Assembly: GCF_001261735.1 (NCBI RefSeq)
Contig: NZ_CVRP01000011.1
Coordinates: 62,001 to 126,000 of the forward strand
Reading direction: 5' to 3'
DNA length: 64,000 bases
Source: Dysgonomonas sp. BGC7
Lineage (GTDB): Bacteria; Bacteroidota; Bacteroidia; Bacteroidales; Dysgonomonadaceae
Position 1 is the first letter of the stretch; each line of letters begins with the position of its first letter. Shown here piece by piece: positions 60,163 to 64,000 of the stretch. The notes under the pieces are model-generated. The model saw only the letters and a program-made list of their open reading frames with translations. It was not told the DNA's origin and made no database searches. A program made the translations under genes and the position numbers.

Positions 60163-61695
60163 TCAAAACGGAACAAAGTCGTTCCCTCCTCCCGACATAG
60201 GATCAAATCCTGCTGAAACGGAAGAGGATGGATTTGCGTCTGTATTTATTTTAGATGTAAAGTTCTGACCTGCACCAAAATTATAGTCATCATCAACATT
60301 CTGGAATCGGGCAAACTCACTCTTAAATCTCAACAGTACATCTCCTGTGGCACCATTACGGTGTTTTGCAATAATGATCTCAGCTAGCCCGATAAGAGAG
60401 TTTCCCTTATCGTCCTCCAGTATTTTATAATATTCGGGGCGGTGTATAAAGCAGACCATATCGGCATCCTGCTCAATAGCTCCCGATTCACGTAAATCCG
60501 ACAACTGAGGGCGTTTACCTTCCGCTCCTGCACGACCTTCAACTCCACGATTGAGCTGCGACAAGGCAATGATAGGAATATTAAGCTCTTTGGCAAGACC
60601 TTTCAATGAACGGGATATCATACTCACCTCTTGCTCGCGGCTACCGTAATTCATACCACTTGCGTTCATCAACTGCAAATAGTCAATAATTAACATCTTG
60701 ATACCATGCTCACGTACCAAACGACGAGCCTTTGTCCTTAACTCAAACACAGACAAACTCGGGGTATCGTCTACAAATAATGGAGCCTCATACAATTCTT
60801 TTATCTTAAAGTCGAGTTGTTCCCATTCATAAGGTTCCAGACGTCCGTTCTTAATCTTTTCGCCCGGTATCTCGCAAGTATTCACTATCAGACGATTTAC
60901 CAACTGCACGTTCGACATTTCGAGAGAAAACAATGCTACAGGATATTTGTACGAAACAGCCATATTTTTTGCCATAGATAAAACGAATGCCGTTTTTCCC
61001 ATTGCCGGACGAGCTGCTATAATAACCAAGTCGGAGTTTTGCCAACCCGATGTCATTTTATCCAAAGCCGTAAATCCCGTTTGTAAGCCACTAAGACCAT
61101 CCGAACGACTAGCGGCTTTATCAAGCAAATCCAACGCTTCCTTAATGACAGGGTCTATCTGGGTAAAATCTTTTTTTACATTACCCTGCGATATTTCAAA
61201 CAAACGAGCTTCAGCTTCTTGCATAAGATCGTCTACATCGGAGGTTTCGTCAAAAGCTTTATTTGTTACCTGCGAAGAAAAAGATATAAGCTCTCTCGCC
61301 AAATACTTTTGTGCAATAATGCGGGCATGGAACTCAATATGTGCAGCAGACGCCACTTTCTCTGTTAGTTGTGCTATATAAACAGGACCTCCAACAGCTT
61401 CCAATTGGCCTTCCTTTTTTAGTTCTTCTACTACAGTAAGCATGTCGATAGGAGCCTGACGCACAGCCAGACTCAGTATTGCATGATATACTATTTGATG
61501 TATTGTATCGTAGAAGCTTTCAGGCTTCAAAATATCACTAACAAGCGAATAAGCATCTTTTTCCAACATTAATGCACCCAGAACAGCTTCCTCCAGCTCC
61601 CGAGCTTGAGGTTGTATTCTTCCTATATCGGGCATTAAGTTGGTTTCTTTCGGTTTTCGCCTTCCTTGATTTTTATTATTATTTGCGTCAGCCAT
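60163..61695 (-). CDS. dnaB: Replicative DNA helicase DnaB
   Basis: 510 residues, usual length. The N-terminal DnaB domain (about 30-135: ELEEAVLGALMLEKDAY, GGPVYIAQL) is followed by the RecA-like C-terminal domain with Walker A RPAMGKT (about 225-232), LFSLEMSNVQLVNRLI, Walker B MLIIDYLQLM and ALSQLNRGVEGR...RPQLSDLRESGAIEQDADMV. The C-terminal tail is Asn/Ser/Gly-rich and ends DFVPF. It unwinds DNA at the replication fork. The start is supported by a consensus promoter 32 bp upstream. Confidence 0.97.
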   Translation of the reverse strand: MADANNNKNQGRRKPKETNLMPDIGRIQPQARELEEAVLGALMLEKDAYSLVSDILKPESFYDTIHQIVYHAILSLAVRQAPIDMLTVVEELKKEGQLEAVGGPVYIAQLTEKVASAAHIEFHARIIAQKYLARELISFSSQVTNKAFDETSDVDDLMQEAEARLFEISQGNVKKDFTQIDPVIKEALDLLDKAASRSDGLSGLQTGFTALDKMTSGWQNSDLVIIAARPAMGKTAFVLSMAKNMAVSYKYPVALFSLEMSNVQLVNRLIVNTCEIPGEKIKNGRLEPYEWEQLDFKIKELYEAPLFVDDTPSLSVFELRTKARRLVREHGIKMLIIDYLQLMNASGMNYGSREQEVSMISRSLKGLAKELNIPIIALSQLNRGVEGRAGAEGKRPQLSDLRESGAIEQDADMVCFIHRPEYYKILEDDKGNSLIGLAEIIIAKHRNGATGDVLLRFKSEFARFQNVDDDYNFGAGQNFTSKINTDANPSSSVSAGFDPMSGGGNDFVPF

Positions 61696-61726
61696 TTATT
61701 AGAAATGTATCTTCTTATTTTTTACT

Positions 61727-61756
61727 CAAAGATAAGAGAAATAACCCTTAATTCAA
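61727..61756 (-). promoter_or_regulatory. Promoter of dnaB
   Basis: On the minus strand: -33 TTG (61754-61756), 19-bp spacer, -7 TATCTTTG (61727-61734). Confidence 0.8.
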
Positions 61757-61851
61757 TATTATATTTTTAAACAGGTTGTTAATAACTTTAGTGCCCAACT
61801 CACGTTAGATAAGTAGAGGAGTAAGAAAACAGTACACTTTTTTTGAATTAA

Positions 61852-62844
61852 TCAGGGGTTATATTTTGCTTCTTTCAATATTGTTTGAGCATCAGTATTA
61901 AGTATTTCTTGTAATGATGCGTTTTTCTTTTTAGCGTATTGGTTCACGATCTGCCAACCCAGCCAGCATCCTACCCTACCGGGAGATTCGGGTGAAACAA
62001 TCGACGTATGAGCAGCATCATTAACAAAACGTGTAATCACCATATTATCAGCAGAAAACAAATAATTTTGCTTAACAACAGTCTGCCACAGTATTTTCTC
62101 ATTTTGTTTACACCATATCAATTGATCTTCTGAGTATCCGATATAATATCCATCTTCCTTTTGGGGAAGTAACATAGATAGTGCATACAAGGTCTTTCCT
62201 TCGGCAATTATAGTTGATAATAAATTTTGCTCCTCTGTTCCCATTTTCACGACATCGCTCATTAGCCATGCTTTCAGATAATCGCGTGTTATATATTCGG
62301 GCTTCATCTGCTCACGTTCGTATACTTGAAAAAACTCTTTATACATCGAATACTCACTACCCAGATATTTATCTATAGATATGGATATAAGATTATTCAA
62401 GACAATCACATTTTCTCTAAATCCTGATACATGCATAGCCAATTCGGGCAGTTTACGACCAGACAAATATTGAGAAACAAGAACATTGGCCTCACTAAGC
62501 TCTTTTTCATAAGTACTTACATCGGTATAGTGTGACTCGGCATCTTTATAGATCTGCATAAGTATAGGATGAGAAAAATATTCTCTCAGAGACGGATAGA
62601 ATGTAACAGGATCGCTGTTGTCCATCGCTATTCTTCCAAAGGCAGGGAGCAATAAAGGATATTTCTCTTTTAGTGCAGCTTCTTTAATCGACTCAGGATG
62701 CTCTAAATACTCATATACTTCTCTATCGAAACGAACTATTACAATATCTTCTTTTTCACCTAAGCCGTTCTTTTCCTTTGTAGTTCCCGAACAGCCGACA
62801 AATGAAACGACCGTAAATATTATGAGATATATTATATTTTTCAT
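61852..62844 (-). CDS. gldB: Gliding-motility lipoprotein GldB-like protein
   Basis: 330 residues. A lipoprotein signal (IIYLIIFTVVSFVGC) and a DUF2268-like mature part: IVRFDREVYEYL, KYPLLLPAF, VSGFRENVIVLNNLISISID, KYLGSEYSMYKEFFQVYEREQMKPEYI, and a C-terminal AHTSIVSPESPGRVGCWLGWQIVNQY. This order is that of GldB. GldB is needed for gliding in Flavobacteria; in Bacteroidales the homologue is kept without known gliding. Located on the periplasmic side of a membrane. Confidence 0.85.
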   Translation of the reverse strand: MKNIIYLIIFTVVSFVGCSGTTKEKNGLGEKEDIVIVRFDREVYEYLEHPESIKEAALKEKYPLLLPAFGRIAMDNSDPVTFYPSLREYFSHPILMQIYKDAESHYTDVSTYEKELSEANVLVSQYLSGRKLPELAMHVSGFRENVIVLNNLISISIDKYLGSEYSMYKEFFQVYEREQMKPEYITRDYLKAWLMSDVVKMGTEEQNLLSTIIAEGKTLYALSMLLPQKEDGYYIGYSEDQLIWCKQNEKILWQTVVKQNYLFSADNMVITRFVNDAAHTSIVSPESPGRVGCWLGWQIVNQYAKKKNASLQEILNTDAQTILKEAKYNP

Positions 62845-62866
62845 TTGACCATATTAAAATAAGTTC

Positions 62867-62897
62867 TTTGCGAAGGTAATTATATTTCTTAACTTTG
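62867..62897 (+). promoter_or_regulatory. Promoter of the small gene at 62940
   Basis: -33 TTTG (62867-62870), 19-bp spacer, -7 TAACTTTG (62890-62897), full consensus; a start near 62904 leaves a leader of about 36 nt. Confidence 0.8.
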
Positions 62898-62939
62898 TAT
62901 GTCTTAACATTAACTATAAAATTATAAACGAAAAAGATT

Positions 62940-63287
62940 ATGCTTTATTTCAAAAGTTCTGACTACGAGTCGTCTGAAAGATTCGTTTACTCATACTCCG
63001 GCTGTTCAGTTGACGAATTAGAAAAAGCTGTAAGCGATTCCTTAATTTCGCTAGGTTATAAACACTTGGGAAATGGTGTTTTTGAAAAAGGAAGTCGCAC
63101 TATGCGCTTACTTTTTGGCGCATTTTGTAAATATTTCAAATTTCAGATTGCTATAGATAGCAACAATCCTGAACTATTGAAACTTGAAATAAAAAAAGCC
63201 TCGACCGGTGCTTCCGGAGGTCTTATCGGTGTTAATCAAATAAAAAAAGAAATGGAATACATGAAAAAAGTATTTCAAACAATATAA
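62940..63287 (+). CDS. Conserved-type small protein of unknown function
   Basis: 115 residues, soluble, no signal. An N-terminal region (RFVYSYSGCSVDELEKAVSDSLISLGYKHL) reads as strand-helix, then GNGVFEKGSRTMRLLFGAFCKYFKFQIAI forms strands, and a Gly-rich turn (TGASGGLIGVNQIKKEMEYM) ends in a helix. I recognise no named family. A perfect promoter and its position between gldB and tsaD support it as a real chromosomal gene. Confidence 0.75.
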   Translation: MLYFKSSDYESSERFVYSYSGCSVDELEKAVSDSLISLGYKHLGNGVFEKGSRTMRLLFGAFCKYFKFQIAIDSNNPELLKLEIKKASTGASGGLIGVNQIKKEMEYMKKVFQTI

Positions 63288-63346
63288 CGTATTCGGGTGT
63301 TTATATACATCTTGATTTTTTTAAATAAAAAAAGGCATTATACCAA

Positions 63347-64000
63347 ATGGTAACTATACTTGGCATTGAATCTTCCTGCGACGACACTGCTGCGGCAGTA
63401 ATACAGGATGGGGTTCTTCTATCTAATATTATATCCAGTCAGAAAGTACACGAAAGCTATGGTGGAGTAGTTCCCGAGTTAGCTTCAAGGGCACATCAAC
63501 AGAATATAATCCCTGTAGTAAATGAGGCACTGAAGAAAGCCGGCATAAACAAAGAAGAACTTACGGCCATAGCCTTTACTCGTGGGCCGGGACTGATGGG
63601 GTCGTTGTTGGTTGGTACTTCCTTTGCCAAAGGATTATCTTCGGCTCTTGATATTCCGATGATAGACGTAAACCACTTGCACGCACATGTGCTGGCGCAC
63701 TTTATCAAAGAGAATAAAGAAGACGATAATCAGCCGAAATATCCGTTCCTATGCCTATTGGTTTCGGGTGGAAACTCACAAATAATTCTGGTCAAGTCGT
63801 ATAAAGACATGCAAATTATCGGGCAGACAATCGATGATGCTGCCGGAGAGGCTTTCGACAAATGTGCGAAGGTGATGGGACTAGGCTATCCCGGAGGCCC
63901 TGTTGTAGACAGACTTGCCAAAATAGGAAATCCTGATAAGTTTAAACTCAACAAACCTCATATACAGGGTTACGACTATAGCTTTAGCGGACTAAAAACT
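63347..64000 (+). CDS. tsaD: tRNA N6-adenosine threonylcarbamoyltransferase TsaD (partial, runs off the edge)
   Basis: The first 218 residues are visible. The start MVTILGIESSCDDTAAAVI is the TsaD signature, followed by VHESYGGVVPELASRAH, TRGPGLMGSLLVG, the metal-binding HLHAH in DVNHLHAHVLAH, LLVSGGNSQIIL and DDAAGEAFDKCAKVMGLGYPGGP. TsaD transfers the threonylcarbamoyl group to A37 of tRNAs that read ANN codons, working with TsaB and TsaE. It is cut off by the window end within YDYSFSGLKT. Confidence 0.98.
   Translation, partial: MVTILGIESSCDDTAAAVIQDGVLLSNIISSQKVHESYGGVVPELASRAHQQNIIPVVNEALKKAGINKEELTAIAFTRGPGLMGSLLVGTSFAKGLSSALDIPMIDVNHLHAHVLAHFIKENKEDDNQPKYPFLCLLVSGGNSQIILVKSYKDMQIIGQTIDDAAGEAFDKCAKVMGLGYPGGPVVDRLAKIGNPDKFKLNKPHIQGYDYSFSGLKT

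Noticed and set aside
1-64000. CRISPR arrays, rRNA genes and insertion sequences
   Set aside because: No regularly spaced repeats, no rRNA-like stretch and no transposase frame were seen.

Overview
The window looks like a Bacteroidota chromosome, most likely a Bacteroidales gut-type anaerobe such as Dysgonomonadaceae; the genus is inference. The signs are SusC/SusD pairs, hybrid two-component sensors with AraC output domains, GldB, the short Bacteroidetes histone-like protein, lipoprotein signals with a Cys after the hydrophobic stretch, and promoters of the Bacteroides type (TTTG, 19-20 bp, TAnnTTTG). The DNA is AT-rich throughout.

Layout. 1-4000 holds the tail of a probable GH94 enzyme, a small AraC-type regulator, an RRM protein, and a leftward operon of a nitronate-monooxygenase-like flavoprotein, a RelA/SpoT-fold protein and a small unknown protein. 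4468-5553 is a tyrosine recombinase that has lost its catalytic C-terminus. A tRNA-Asp(GTC) gene lies at 6074-6150.

6112-20792 is an integrated element of about 14.7 kb, bounded by a perfect 189-bp direct repeat that starts at the tRNA anticodon loop and covers the tRNA 5' half and its promoter. It carries an integrase, a NACHT NTPase of the kind known in phage defence, two small exported proteins, a helicase-like replication protein, a winged-helix-like gene broken by an amber codon, a DUF3871 protein, a uracil-DNA-glycosylase-fold protein and a rightward cluster of four unrecognised genes. That cluster follows a strongly structured intergenic RNA candidate and ends in a membrane-anchored PD-(D/E)XK-like protein without the usual catalytic Lys. 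No relaxase, conjugation or phage structural gene is visible. The element is almost free of CG dinucleotides, unlike its flanks, and has its own family of dispersed inverted repeats.

21223-28419 is chromosomal: three tandem paralogous exported proteins, a cupin / DUF438-hemerythrin-PAS / DUF1858-DUF2249 operon, an anaerobic sulfatase maturase and the histone-like protein.

28583-60053 is a polysaccharide utilisation region for sulfated glycosaminoglycans, chiefly chondroitin/dermatan sulfate. The left arm (minus strand) has SusC, SusD, two GH16-fold proteins, an arylsulfotransferase-like protein and a GH20 beta-hexosaminidase. The right arm (plus strand) has a serine-type sulfatase, SusC, SusD, a surface glycan-binding lipoprotein, a GH88 unsaturated glucuronyl hydrolase and a PL8 chondroitin lyase. 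Two hybrid two-component sensors sit tail to tail between the arms. The expected flow is PL8 cleavage to unsaturated oligosaccharides, import by SusCD, desulfation by the sulfatase (activated by the maturase at 26868-28061), removal of the unsaturated uronate by GH88 and of the hexosamine by GH20.

60163-64000 is housekeeping: dnaB, gldB, a small conserved-looking protein and the start of tsaD.
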